From an uncultured Flammeovirgaceae bacterium (lineage in GTDB: Bacteria; Bacteroidota; Bacteroidia; Cytophagales; Cyclobacteriaceae): 64,000 nt of DNA. Position numbers and translations under genes: made by a program. Every line of letters starts with the position of its first letter. Within the stretch, counting starts at the first letter, position 1. The stretch lies in assembly GCA_937884755.1 (NCBI GenBank), contig CAKZYJ010000512.1, positions 1-64,000 on the forward strand, read 5' to 3'. The notes under the pieces were generated by a model. That model saw only the letters and a program-made list of their open reading frames with translations. It was not told where the DNA came from and made no database searches. Positions 47,682-57,827 of this stretch are shown in pieces.

Positions 47682-50600
47682 ATGAGATTCTACTGTTTAT
47701 TTACGCTTCTTGCGTTCTCTCTTCTTTCTGTGCTTCCTGAAGCTGGATTTTCTCAACGAAAAAGAAAAAGTGCCCCTGAAGTAAGCTCAATTGATACTAC
47801 GCTATACCAAGGAATGGAGTGGAGGTCTATTGGCCCCTACCGAGGTGGTCGGTCATGTGCGGTAACGGGGGTGCCGGGTCAACCCAACTTATTCTATTTT
47901 GGTTCAACGGGTGGCGGCGTCTGGCGCACGCAGGATGGTGGGCAAACCTGGGCTAACATCTCCGATGGATACTTTGGCGGCTCAATAGGTGCTGTAGCCG
48001 TCAGCGAATACGACAACAATGTGATTTACGTAGGCGGTGGCGAAAAAACCGTTAGAGGTAACGTTTCTTACGGTTACGGAGTATGGAAAACAACCGATGC
48101 TGGCAAGACCTGGAAGTCGGTAGGTTTGGATCAGTCCCGCCATATTGGCCGTATTCGTATTCATCCTAAGAATCCTGATCTGGTGTACGTGGCGGCTATG
48201 GGTAACTTGTTTGCGCCCAATGAGCAACGAGGAGTATTCCGCTCCAAAGACGGTGGACAGTCTTGGGATAAGGTTCTTTTTGTAAATGAAGACGCTGGAG
48301 CAGTTGATATTGCAATGGACCCCAACAACCCACGGGTACTATACGCTAGCACTTGGCGCATTCGTCGGACTCCCTACAGCCTTTCTAGTGGTGGCGAGGG
48401 TTCGGCTTTGTGGAAGAGTACTGATGGTGGGGATAATTGGACGGAAGTATCCAATAATGAAGGAATGCCTGAAGGCCCTCTCGGAATTATTGGGGTGAGT
48501 GTATCGCCAGTTAATTCGGAGCGAGTATACGCGATTGTGGAAGCCGAAAACGGCGGAGTATTTCGTTCTGATGACGCTGGAGCTACCTGGACTAAAACGA
48601 ATGAGGACAGAAATTTACGCCAGCGCGCTTGGTACTACTCTCGAATTTATGCGGATACCCAGGATGAAGACATCGTTTACGTGATGAACGTGGACTACCA
48701 TAAGTCTAAGGATGGAGGAAAGACGTTTGAAGCTTACCGAGCTCCTCACGGCGATCATCATGATTTGTGGATAGCTCCTGAAGACAATCAGCGAATGGTT
48801 ATTGGTGACGATGGTGGAGCCCAGGTGAGTTTTGACCAGGGGGAAAACTGGACTACGTATCATAATCAGCCCACCGCTCAGTTTTATCGGGTAACTACCG
48901 ACGATCATTTTCCCTACCGAATCTATGGCGCTCAGCAAGATAACTCAACCCTTCGGGTACTTCATCGCAGCGATGATCGTGAAATTGGTGAAAGCCACTG
49001 GGAAGCGACCGCTGGTGGGGAAAGTGCTCATTTAGCTATTGACCCAGAAGATAGCGAAGTGGTGTATGGCGGAAGCTACGGTGGATTTTTGTCTCGGGTT
49101 AATCATTCCAATGAGCAACTACGGATTATCAATGTGTGGCCTGATAATCCTATGGGCTACGGCGCGGAAGGAATGAAGTACCGCTTCCAGTGGAAGTTCC
49201 CAATCTTCTTTTCTCCTCACGACCCTAACAGGCTATATACAGCTTCCAATCACTTGCACGTTTCAACCGATGAAGGCCAAAGCTGGGAGATTATTAGCCC
49301 CGATCTGACCCGGGCCGACTCTACCAAGCTTAAAACTTCGGGTGGACCCATTACTCAGGATAATACCGGTGTGGAATACTACGCCACTATTTTTGCCGCA
49401 GTTGAGTCGCCTCGAGAGAAGGATTTGATCTGGACCGGCTCGGATGATGGGCTAATTCACGTGAGTAAAGATGGCGGACAGAATTGGAGCAACGTTACCC
49501 CTCCCGATATGCCCGAATGGATGATGATCAACAGCATTGATGTACATCCATCGTTGGATGGAGGGGCCTATGTGGCTGGTACCCGCTACAAACTGGGCGA
49601 TTTTGCTCCCTACTTATATAAAACTACCAACTACGGACAAACCTGGACGAAAATAACGAATGGCATCGAAAACGAACATTTCACTCGGGTTGTTAGAGCT
49701 GATCCTGAGCGTGAAGGGTTGTTGTATGCTGGTACGGAAACGGCTATGTACATTTCATTTGATGATGGAAATAGCTGGCAGCCTTTTCAGTTAAATTTAC
49801 CTACGGTTCCTATCACGGATTTGACCATAAAGAATAATAACCTAATTGCGGCCACTCAGGGAAGAAGCTTCTGGATTATTGATGATCTTACTCCGCTTCA
49901 TCAACTGAGTGAACAGGCAACTCGGGACGAATATAATCAGACTGGATACTACCTATACCAACCAATGGACAGTTACCGCATGGGAGGTTCTCAGGCTGAA
50001 CCGTCTAAAACTGCGGGGACTAATCATCCTGGTGGAGTAATGGTTCATTATGTTCTGAAGGAGGAACCAGATAGTACTCAGGCAATTACTATACAAATTC
50101 AGGAAACCGATGGTACCCTCATCCGAGAATTTACCACGGAATATGATGAAAAAAGTAAAGATCCTAAAGTTGGAAAACTAGAATCCAAAGCTGGCTTCAA
50201 TCGTTTCGTCTGGGACATGCGCTATCCCGCAGCTAAAACTTTTGAAGGAATGATTTTGTGGGGTGGTGGTACCAGCGGACCCAAGGCTGTTCCGGGAGAC
50301 TATCAGGTAACGCTAAAAGTCGGAGATCAATCCATGACCCAGCCGTTCACTATTTTGGCTGATCCTCGTTGGGAAGCAAGTCCGCAGGATATTCAGGAGC
50401 AATTTGATTTTCTGATCTCGGTACGGGATAAGCTAAGTGAAACTCACCAGACCATTGAAGAGATCCGAGAAATACGCGACCAAATGAATACGGTAGTAGA
50501 GCGAGTAAAAGATCAGGAAAATATGGACGAACTGGTAGAATCGGCCAAGAGTATTAATCAGAAGATTTCGGCCATAGAAAAGGAACTGTATCAGACCAAG

Positions 50601-50873
50601 AATCGTAGTCGGCAGGACCCGCTCAATTTTCCGATTAAACTAAATAATAAACTGGCGAATGTTGCCTCGCAGATGAGCTACGGTAATTTCAAACCTACAG
50701 ACCAGGCTATTGACTTTAAAAATGAAATCACTCAAAAAATTGACGAACAACTAAATCAGTATCAGCAAGTAGTGAAGAATGATCTGCCGAGGTTCAATCA
50801 ATTAGTAAGAGAGAAAAGCATTGATGCAGTAACTATCGATCAAGAAATCACTGAATTAGAAGGCACACACTAA
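47682..50873 (+). CDS. secreted BNR/sortilin-like beta-propeller protein (1063 aa)
   Basis: Signal peptide; WRSIGPYRGGRSCAVTGVPGQPNLFYFGSTGGGVWRTQDGGQTWANIS; repeated SxDGGxxW motifs (SKDGGQSWDKV, STDGGDNWTEV, SDDAGATWTKT, SKDGGQNWSNV). Confidence 0.92.
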   Translation: MRFYCLFTLLAFSLLSVLPEAGFSQRKRKSAPEVSSIDTTLYQGMEWRSIGPYRGGRSCAVTGVPGQPNLFYFGSTGGGVWRTQDGGQTWANISDGYFGGSIGAVAVSEYDNNVIYVGGGEKTVRGNVSYGYGVWKTTDAGKTWKSVGLDQSRHIGRIRIHPKNPDLVYVAAMGNLFAPNEQRGVFRSKDGGQSWDKVLFVNEDAGAVDIAMDPNNPRVLYASTWRIRRTPYSLSSGGEGSALWKSTDGGDNWTEVSNNEGMPEGPLGIIGVSVSPVNSERVYAIVEAENGGVFRSDDAGATWTKTNEDRNLRQRAWYYSRIYADTQDEDIVYVMNVDYHKSKDGGKTFEAYRAPHGDHHDLWIAPEDNQRMVIGDDGGAQVSFDQGENWTTYHNQPTAQFYRVTTDDHFPYRIYGAQQDNSTLRVLHRSDDREIGESHWEATAGGESAHLAIDPEDSEVVYGGSYGGFLSRVNHSNEQLRIINVWPDNPMGYGAEGMKYRFQWKFPIFFSPHDPNRLYTASNHLHVSTDEGQSWEIISPDLTRADSTKLKTSGGPITQDNTGVEYYATIFAAVESPREKDLIWTGSDDGLIHVSKDGGQNWSNVTPPDMPEWMMINSIDVHPSLDGGAYVAGTRYKLGDFAPYLYKTTNYGQTWTKITNGIENEHFTRVVRADPEREGLLYAGTETAMYISFDDGNSWQPFQLNLPTVPITDLTIKNNNLIAATQGRSFWIIDDLTPLHQLSEQATRDEYNQTGYYLYQPMDSYRMGGSQAEPSKTAGTNHPGGVMVHYVLKEEPDSTQAITIQIQETDGTLIREFTTEYDEKSKDPKVGKLESKAGFNRFVWDMRYPAAKTFEGMILWGGGTSGPKAVPGDYQVTLKVGDQSMTQPFTILADPRWEASPQDIQEQFDFLISVRDKLSETHQTIEEIREIRDQMNTVVERVKDQENMDELVESAKSINQKISAIEKELYQTKNRSRQDPLNFPIKLNNKLANVASQMSYGNFKPTDQAIDFKNEITQKIDEQLNQYQQVVKNDLPRFNQLVREKSIDAVTIDQEITELEGTH

Positions 50874-50893
50874 TCATAGATCCGGAAAGACAA

Positions 50894-50924
50894 AAAGGTT
50901 GAAAGAGGGCTTCTTTCAACCTTT
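50894..50924. terminator. perfect 12-bp stem hairpin
   Basis: AAAGGTTGAAAG (50894-50905), 7-nt loop, CTTTCAACCTTT (50913-50924), about 20 nt after the stop at 50873. Confidence 0.75.
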
Positions 50925-51085
50925 GACCCAGGTATACGACAATTTTAAAAATTGGGCTTACAGTCCAGACCAGGCTCTGTGCGCTCACGGTGACATTTAA
51001 GCAATCTTTGGCCACGTTTCTGGCTTGTAATCCTATCCTATGTTTATTTGTTAGGTGGGCTTAATAAGAAGTATTTTGTCACTTT

Positions 51086-51619
51086 TTAGGAAACAGCAAC
51101 TGCCTCTTCTTGAGGCGTTACGGTACGAATTGGTTTAAATCCGGCGATAGCAGCCAGAAATTTTGAGGGAGCTTTGGTCACCAAATCATTATACTGTTGC
51201 ATTTTAAGCGTGTACCGATTAGCGGCGACACGGTAGGCAAGATCGGCTTTCTGTAATTGCTCTATACTACTCCGGTAGTTTTTCAACTTGCCTAGTTGAT
51301 CGGGAAGATCATCAATATGCTGGGAAAGTTCTTTTTCGGTAACAAGAAGCTCGCTGACCGTATTATTCTCTTTATCGATCGGTAATATTGCCTGTCTGAC
51401 TCGGTGCAAAAAAGTACGAAGTGAATCATCTTCGGAATCAATGTTGGCTAGCTGAATAATAATGTTTTGGCGAAGAGCAGCGTAACGATATACTAGATCC
51501 GAAGCATCGGTTACTTCTCGATTACGGGTCTTGATAGAATGGTAGTTTACGATACCCCAAAGAAAAGCGAAACCCAGAATTGCTAAAATAATGGGAAGGT
51601 AGCCCATAGTGTACATCAA
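51086..51619 (-). CDS. LemA-like membrane protein
   Basis: N-terminal TM; ADLAYRVAANRYTLKMQQYNDLVTKAPSKFLAAIAGFKPI resembles the LemA core. Confidence 0.75.
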   Translation of the reverse strand: MMYTMGYLPIILAILGFAFLWGIVNYHSIKTRNREVTDASDLVYRYAALRQNIIIQLANIDSEDDSLRTFLHRVRQAILPIDKENNTVSELLVTEKELSQHIDDLPDQLGKLKNYRSSIEQLQKADLAYRVAANRYTLKMQQYNDLVTKAPSKFLAAIAGFKPIRTVTPQEEAVAVS

Positions 51620-51685
51620 TAAGTGAAAGTCAAGAATATAACTTCAATCCCGAAGTATGGTTTTAGCAGCTCAAGTGTTAACCAA

Positions 51686-52657
51686 TTAAATGCTCAGAAT
51701 TTTTACCATACGGAGCATATCCTGCTCCAGCGGTTTTGAGGTATTGATACATTCTTTAAACTCAGTGTAGACAATTCTATTGTTGATAATGCCAGCCATC
51801 ATGCTACGTTTACCACTCAGTAGTCCTTCCAGAGCGGCTAATCCCAAACGGCTGGCTAGAATGCGGTCCATTGCGGTAGGAGCACCACCTCGCTGAATAT
51901 GTCCTAGAATGGATACTTTAAAATCTTTAGCCTCCAGACGTTCTTTAACTTTAGCAGCGACTTCGATAGCGCCGCCTTCCTCATCACCTTCGGCTACCAC
52001 CACAATAGATGAGGTTTTCTCGTGGTTTCTTCCCTGACCTAGGGTATGGATTACGTCTTCAATAGAAGTACTGGTTTCAGGCACCATGATCAGTTCAGCA
52101 CCACCCCCAATTCCGGATTGAATAGCGATATAGCCTGAATCACGTCCCATTACTTCAATAAAGAAAATGCGGTCGTGAGAGTTAGCAGTATCCCGGATAT
52201 TGTCAATCGCGGTAAGCGCAGTATTAACGGCAGTGTCAAAGCCAATGGTATAATCGGTGCCGTAGAGATCGTTGTCAATAGTTCCGGGAGCGCCCACTAC
52301 AGGAACCCCGTATTCTTGTGCAAAAATGTTTGCTCCAGTAAAAGTACCGTCGCCACCGATTACCACTAAACCCTCAATACCTCGTCGTTGAAGCTGATAG
52401 AATGCCTTTTTCCTTCCCTCGGGGGTGCGAAATTCAGCACTTCGAGCCGATTTAAGGATGGTTCCTCCCCGCTGAATAATGTTACTCACGGAGTAGGATT
52501 TCATTTTATAAATATCACCTTCAATAAGTCCGTTATAGCCGTATTTAATACCGTAAGCTTCAACCCCGTGGTAAATTGCCCCCCGGATTACCGCTCTAAT
52601 GCAAGCGTTCATTCCTGGGGCATCCCCTCCTGAAGTCAGTACCGCGATCTTCTTCAT
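51686..52657 (-). CDS. pfkA: 6-phosphofructokinase
   Basis: KIAVLTSGGDAPGMNACIRAVIRGA; GGDGTFTGA; PGTIDNDLYGTDYTIGFDTAVNTALTAIDNIRDTA; LGHIQRGGAPTAMDRILASRLG. Confidence 0.97.
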   Translation of the reverse strand: MKKIAVLTSGGDAPGMNACIRAVIRGAIYHGVEAYGIKYGYNGLIEGDIYKMKSYSVSNIIQRGGTILKSARSAEFRTPEGRKKAFYQLQRRGIEGLVVIGGDGTFTGANIFAQEYGVPVVGAPGTIDNDLYGTDYTIGFDTAVNTALTAIDNIRDTANSHDRIFFIEVMGRDSGYIAIQSGIGGGAELIMVPETSTSIEDVIHTLGQGRNHEKTSSIVVVAEGDEEGGAIEVAAKVKERLEAKDFKVSILGHIQRGGAPTAMDRILASRLGLAALEGLLSGKRSMMAGIINNRIVYTEFKECINTSKPLEQDMLRMVKILSI

Positions 52658-52881
52658 AATATCTTAGAGGTTTTTTTGCAAAATATGCGAATCAGCACTA
52701 GAGAAAGAAAGTATTGTTGGAAGAAAATTTTAGAAAGCAATCGACAATCGGTTTTAGGCAAAAAGATTAAAAGGTTTAACGGTCCTCTGTACCGGAATGT
52801 GTAAGTCGATTATTAATTATTTTTGCTAGGCGTAAATTTGTTAGTTTTTTTATCAAAATAAAATCATTGGACTGATTTCCT

Positions 52882-53991
52882 ATGCAAATTCCGTTCGTTA
52901 ACCTTCAAAGGCAACATCAGCCGTTTATCTCCGAATTACAAGATTTGGTTAGTGAGTTGCTGGCAACCAATATGGTTATGGGCGGTAAATCAGTTCGAAA
53001 GTTTGAGGCTGAATTTGCCAGTTACATAGGTGTGAACTATGCCCTTTCTTGTGCCAACGCTACGGATGCATTAGAAGTTGTGTTGAGGGCATGGGAAATT
53101 AAAGCAGGTGATGAAGTAATTGTACCGGCCAATGGCTGGATGTCAGCAGCCGAAGCTGTTCTGTTGGTGGGAGCTACCCCCGTCTTTATTGATAATAAAC
53201 CCAATGGCTATGGTCTTGATGAAGAATTAATTGAGGATAAAGTTAACGATTGTACCAAGGCAATTATTCCCATTCATTTGTACGGCGATCCGGTTGATAT
53301 ATCTAAAGTTTCTAAGATTTCCGAGCGATTCGGATTAAAGGTGCTAGAAGATTGCGCTCAGGCTCACGGGGCATCAGTCGAAGGCAAAAAGGTTGGAAGT
53401 TGGGGGCAAGCCGGAATTTTCAGTTTTTACCCTACTAAAAACCTGGGTGCTTTAGGGGATGGAGGAATGATTGTTACATCTGATAAGAGTTTAGCGGACA
53501 AATGTATAGCAATTGCCAATCATGGCCAGTCAAAACCTGATCGGCACCACTTATTAGGGCGAAACAGCCGTATGGATGCTCTACAGGCTAAAATTCTTTC
53601 CTTAAAATTGCCTTATCTTGATCAATGGAACAACCGCCGCCGTCAAATTGCAAATTATTATTTGAAATCCTGGGCTGACCTCCCGGTAGTTTTACCTTCG
53701 TCAACAGATAATTCTGTTTGGCATTTGTTTGTGTTGAGGGTTGATCGAAGAGAGAAAGTGATAGCAGAATTGTCTAAAAAGGGGGTTGCTACTAAAGTAC
53801 ACTATCCAACTCCGGTTAGCCAGCAGCCTATTTTTGAGAAATATAGTAAGTCGGAAGCTTTTCCCAATGCTGAGCAACATGCTCCTCAACTTTTGTCAAT
53901 CCCCGTTTATCCTGAACTTAGTGATTCCGAGGTTGAGTATATTGCCAGGACGGTTAAATCAGTAATCGAAGCCGTTGAAGGCCATCAATGA
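52882..53991 (+). CDS. DegT/DnrJ/EryC1 family sugar aminotransferase
   Basis: IPFVNLQRQHQPF; SCANATDALEVVLRA; EDCAQAHGAS; SFYPTKNLGALGDGGMIV (PLP lysine). Confidence 0.94.
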   Translation: MQIPFVNLQRQHQPFISELQDLVSELLATNMVMGGKSVRKFEAEFASYIGVNYALSCANATDALEVVLRAWEIKAGDEVIVPANGWMSAAEAVLLVGATPVFIDNKPNGYGLDEELIEDKVNDCTKAIIPIHLYGDPVDISKVSKISERFGLKVLEDCAQAHGASVEGKKVGSWGQAGIFSFYPTKNLGALGDGGMIVTSDKSLADKCIAIANHGQSKPDRHHLLGRNSRMDALQAKILSLKLPYLDQWNNRRRQIANYYLKSWADLPVVLPSSTDNSVWHLFVLRVDRREKVIAELSKKGVATKVHYPTPVSQQPIFEKYSKSEAFPNAEQHAPQLLSIPVYPELSDSEVEYIARTVKSVIEAVEGHQ

Positions 53992-55435
53992 TAATCTTAT
54001 TGATTTCTGGCGAAATGTTTAAAAAGAAAACAGGCAGAACAAAAAATAATGTTACCAGCGTGCCTCTCAACAGAAAGTCCAACCAAAACGGAGACAAAGT
54101 TGGAACAAAGCTGACTATCCCGAAAGTACCTATGGCTAGTAACAGTACCCAAAGATGTTGTATGCGGTAGGGCTGCATCTTAAACTTATGATTCAAAAAG
54201 AGGAAGCGAACAAAAGTCACCACTAGTACCGATACCAATGAAGCAAATGCAGCACCACTAATCCCAAATTTCGGAATAAAAATGATGTTAGTTAGGATAA
54301 TCAGTAGTAACCAACCGGCATTGAACACTGTATTCATCCGATAGTAATCAGAATAACCTACAATGGCATCTCCCATTCCACCCGCCATCTTTACCACGTT
54401 GGCTAACCCAATAAACAAGATTACGTATTGTCCAGCACTAAATTCTTGCGGAAGGATACTGAAAATAGTGTTAGTATTCACCCATAATCCGAGCAGCAGG
54501 TAGAGGCCGACGACCAATTGGGTAATCGTGCTTTTATGGTAAATGGACTGAATTGTTGGTAAATCCTGTTTGCTAAATGCTTCGGAAATTAAGGTAGGGG
54601 CAATACTGCGCAAGGCTCGGGAGGGTAATAGTACTAAAGTTCCGAAATACATGGTAGTCAGGTAGATACCTACATCATAGTCCGATAGGTAGTTACCGAT
54701 CATGATGCTGTCAATCCGAATAATGGCTAACGAACTGAACCCAGTGAGAAAGCTAAACAAGCTAAGATTACCTAGCTTTGAAAGCATGGGGCGATCTAGT
54801 AGACTGAAATCGGGTAGGGGGCGAAACTCTCCTCGCCAGACTAGAAAAAAGATCAGCAAAATAGCAATGGCTCCCTGTGCCCCAACGTACCAGTTCACGA
54901 ATCCCTGGTACCGAAACAATCCTAGAACGAAAAGGCTAATGCCAATCAGTATAAATACCCTTAATATTAACTCACGAAGCAAAGTGCCGGTAGTGGCGTT
55001 GTATAGCATTCGGTTGTACACATCCAATGCAAGAAAGAATAACTGAAATAGGGTAAAGGGAATAATTAAATTGATGTAGTCTTGAAATAGTGGTGACTCC
55101 TCTGTTGACTGAAGTAACCAGGGGCAAAGCAGGAAAAAAAGTCCTAGAAAAATTAGAAAGCCACCTAGGGTGACGGACAGTAACAGAAAGAGAAATCCTT
55201 GATGATTTTGCTTAGAATCCCGAAAAATGGGAAAAAATTTAACGGTAGCTCCTCCAAAACCCAGGGTAGCAAATTGGGCAAATACTGCCGACCAAGACCC
55301 TAGTAGGCCAATGGCCCCAATTTCAGATGGAGTTAGCACTCGAGGAAATACCAAGGCAGTAGTAACAAAACCAACTAAAACACCAGTGTAGATATAAGCA
55401 GTAGATTTAATAGTTTGTCGCTGGATAATTCCCAC
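53954..55435 (-). CDS. Wzx-like polysaccharide flippase (MOP superfamily)
   Basis: IKSTAYIYTGVLVGFVTTALVFPRVLTPSEIGAIGLLGSWSAVFAQFATLGFGGATVKFFP; many TM segments; first gene on the distal side of the glycan operon. Confidence 0.88.
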   Translation of the reverse strand: MGIIQRQTIKSTAYIYTGVLVGFVTTALVFPRVLTPSEIGAIGLLGSWSAVFAQFATLGFGGATVKFFPIFRDSKQNHQGFLFLLLSVTLGGFLIFLGLFFLLCPWLLQSTEESPLFQDYINLIIPFTLFQLFFLALDVYNRMLYNATTGTLLRELILRVFILIGISLFVLGLFRYQGFVNWYVGAQGAIAILLIFFLVWRGEFRPLPDFSLLDRPMLSKLGNLSLFSFLTGFSSLAIIRIDSIMIGNYLSDYDVGIYLTTMYFGTLVLLPSRALRSIAPTLISEAFSKQDLPTIQSIYHKSTITQLVVGLYLLLGLWVNTNTIFSILPQEFSAGQYVILFIGLANVVKMAGGMGDAIVGYSDYYRMNTVFNAGWLLLIILTNIIFIPKFGISGAAFASLVSVLVVTFVRFLFLNHKFKMQPYRIQHLWVLLLAIGTFGIVSFVPTLSPFWLDFLLRGTLVTLFFVLPVFFLNISPEINKIIIDGLQRLRLLI

Positions 55436-55447
55436 GTAATCAAAAAG

Positions 55448-56431
55448 TTAGGACTGGGTTTTATACAGCTCTTTTAGTTCATCATTCGTTAAAAAAGCAC
55501 TCTGCTCTGATGAATATTCCGGGGCTGAAACGCTAACTATATTAAATTTTTTACGATATAGTTTTCGCACACTTTCGTCGGTACTAATGATATAATCATA
55601 TTCTCTTTCTAAAGTAAATCTGGATTCTTCAGTAGAGAACAAAGATTCGTGGAGTTTCTCCATATATCGAGGAGAGGTAAAAGAAATTTTGGCATCTGGT
55701 GAAACTACTGAAACTAGATCAGTTAATCGGTAAGCATTCATTTTTGGGATGAATATTTCTCCTCCAATAGCATACTCTGTCACCTCGAGAATATATTTGG
55801 CGGCTTCCTGTATTGAGGTGGTGAAGCGAGTCATATCCTGATGAGTAATAGTTATCTCAGAATTGGTAGAACTCTTCCGTAAGTCATCTACTATTGATCC
55901 TCTTGAACCGAATATGTTACCTAATCTAATTACCGATGCTCTTAATTGGGAAGATCCATTGTTTTGTACAGTAGTTTTTTCGGCACAGAGTTTTGTAGCC
56001 CCATACAGCGTGGTAGGATAAACAGCTTTGTCAGTAGATATGGTTAGTAACTGGGGAACGTGTTGAATTTTTGCGGCTCGTAATACATTGGTTGTTCCCA
56101 ATACATTAGTTTTGATAAAAGCCTCAGGGTTCAATTCTCCTGCCTCAACCCTTTTAAGTGCTGCAGTATGAACAACCAGATCTACTAGTGCAAATGAATC
56201 TAAAATGGCGTGATAATCAGACACATCGGCTAGAGTATAGCTAATAAACGGAAAACTATGAGCAGGAAACCTCTTTCGGGACTCAAACTGTTTATACTCG
56301 TCTCTAGATAGTAAGACTAATCTCTTTGGCCAAAGGCTTTGTGGCTGTTGGACAATAAAGTTTACCAGTCCCTGACCAACAGTTCCGGTACCACCGGTTA
56401 TAAGAACCGTTTTTCCTGCTAGATTACTCAT
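55448..56431 (-). CDS. PseB/CapD-like NAD-dependent sugar epimerase/dehydratase
   Basis: KTVLITGGTGTVGQGLVNFIV; VVHTAALKRVEAGELNPEAFIKTNVLGTTNVLRAA; ISTDKAVYPTTLYGATKLCAEK; IRLGNIFGSRGSIV. Confidence 0.88.
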   Translation of the reverse strand: MSNLAGKTVLITGGTGTVGQGLVNFIVQQPQSLWPKRLVLLSRDEYKQFESRKRFPAHSFPFISYTLADVSDYHAILDSFALVDLVVHTAALKRVEAGELNPEAFIKTNVLGTTNVLRAAKIQHVPQLLTISTDKAVYPTTLYGATKLCAEKTTVQNNGSSQLRASVIRLGNIFGSRGSIVDDLRKSSTNSEITITHQDMTRFTTSIQEAAKYILEVTEYAIGGEIFIPKMNAYRLTDLVSVVSPDAKISFTSPRYMEKLHESLFSTEESRFTLEREYDYIISTDESVRKLYRKKFNIVSVSAPEYSSEQSAFLTNDELKELYKTQS

Positions 56432-57819
56432 GAGCTGGACAATTCGAGTTTGGCAACAAGCTGAGCTAACTGAAGATCGTATTCACTATAGATCCCCAAG
56501 CTAGCTTTCTGATCCACGATGATGTGCCCTACGGTGCCAGTAATGATCTCTGCTTTTTCTTTAAATACTTCGGAACGAGTTACCGAAATGCCACCGGTAT
56601 ACTTATAGAGTGCTTCCCGTTCCAACTTAGTAAACTTTTCCTGATTTAAAATAGGATGCATGCCATGCCCGTGATGTTGGAAAAAGAGGCTGGAATCCGG
56701 GCGAACGCTAATTAGTGAATCAGATTTAAATAAAAAGAGCGTATTTACAGCATCATCAATCGTAGTAGCGGTTACGAAAGGGTATTCAATGGCTAGAATG
56801 ACAAAGGAGGTGACCTCTATTCCATCCAACTGTTTATCGTTTAGCGATTGAGAAACGGTGTCAATCAGACCAACGTTAAGCTGCGCTTGTTCTTTCGGTC
56901 GAGACACATAAATTACCTTGGGGTTATCACCAAACTTTTCTTGAACATAATCCTTAATGTGTATGTCAGGTGAAGTGACGACTACCCGCTGAATATTTTC
57001 TGCCCCTAAAGCCGCATTAATCTTATGAGCTAATAGAGTATCATCGGCCAGGTTAGTTAAAGCTAAACGATTGTTAGTGGTGCCAGTATCTCGTATTGGA
57101 ATGATAGAAATGGCATGTCGGAGGTGCTCATACTCTTTAACGTACTCCTGGTTAATGGAGGCTCGGGTTGATAGTATGCGATTTTCGTTTTTGGTAAGAT
57201 TATTACCGTGTTGACGGTAGTAGAATAGGGGAGTAGGCACGTTCATCACCGGATGCTTAGCGGTGAATTTCACCCACAATTCGTAACCATCCTGGCACTG
57301 ATAGTTTTCGCTGTAGCCGCCGAGCTCTTTTAAAAACTTAGTCCGGATCATGGTACAGGCTCCGTGAGCGGCCTGATCCATCAAGGATACTTCCTCAAAA
57401 TCGTGTCGTTGGTGTACTGAATCAACCCGGCCATCAGCGTCGGTTAGGTAGTAGTTGGGGAACACCAGGCCCAACTCAGGATCATTCTCCAGCGCTGTTG
57501 ACATCACCAATAGCGCATTAGTATCCAGAAAGTCATCAGCATCTAACCGCATGATGTACTTACCCTTGGCGACCCGGAGGGCTATATTGTTGGTCACATT
57601 AAGCCCCTTGTTTTTTTGGAAGATGCTTTTGATCTGAGGATGATCTCGGTATTCTTGAATAACTTCGCGAGAATCATCGGTAGAGCCATCGTCAATGATA
57701 ATGATCTCAAAATCTTGTAATGATTGTTGGAGTACACTATTGACTGCCTTTCGGATATACTTTCCGTAATTAAAATTGGTGATATAAACTGAAACCAATA
57801 CCAGGTAGTGTTCTTCCAT
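56428..57819 (-). CDS. GT2 glycosyltransferase fused to a C-terminal CMP-NeuAc-synthetase-like (degenerate) domain
   Basis: N-term VSVYITNFNYGKYIRKAVNSVLQQSLQDFEIIIIDDGSTDDS...MRLDADDFLD (GT-A). C-term ISIIPIRDTGTTNNRLALTNLADDTLLAHKINAALGAENIQRVVVTSPDIHIKDYVQEKF...ILAIEYPFVTATTIDDAVNTLFLFKSDSLISVRPDSS. Confidence 0.78.
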   Translation of the reverse strand: MEEHYLVLVSVYITNFNYGKYIRKAVNSVLQQSLQDFEIIIIDDGSTDDSREVIQEYRDHPQIKSIFQKNKGLNVTNNIALRVAKGKYIMRLDADDFLDTNALLVMSTALENDPELGLVFPNYYLTDADGRVDSVHQRHDFEEVSLMDQAAHGACTMIRTKFLKELGGYSENYQCQDGYELWVKFTAKHPVMNVPTPLFYYRQHGNNLTKNENRILSTRASINQEYVKEYEHLRHAISIIPIRDTGTTNNRLALTNLADDTLLAHKINAALGAENIQRVVVTSPDIHIKDYVQEKFGDNPKVIYVSRPKEQAQLNVGLIDTVSQSLNDKQLDGIEVTSFVILAIEYPFVTATTIDDAVNTLFLFKSDSLISVRPDSSLFFQHHGHGMHPILNQEKFTKLEREALYKYTGGISVTRSEVFKEKAEIITGTVGHIIVDQKASLGIYSEYDLQLAQLVAKLELSSS

Positions 57820-57827
57820 CGCATTCT

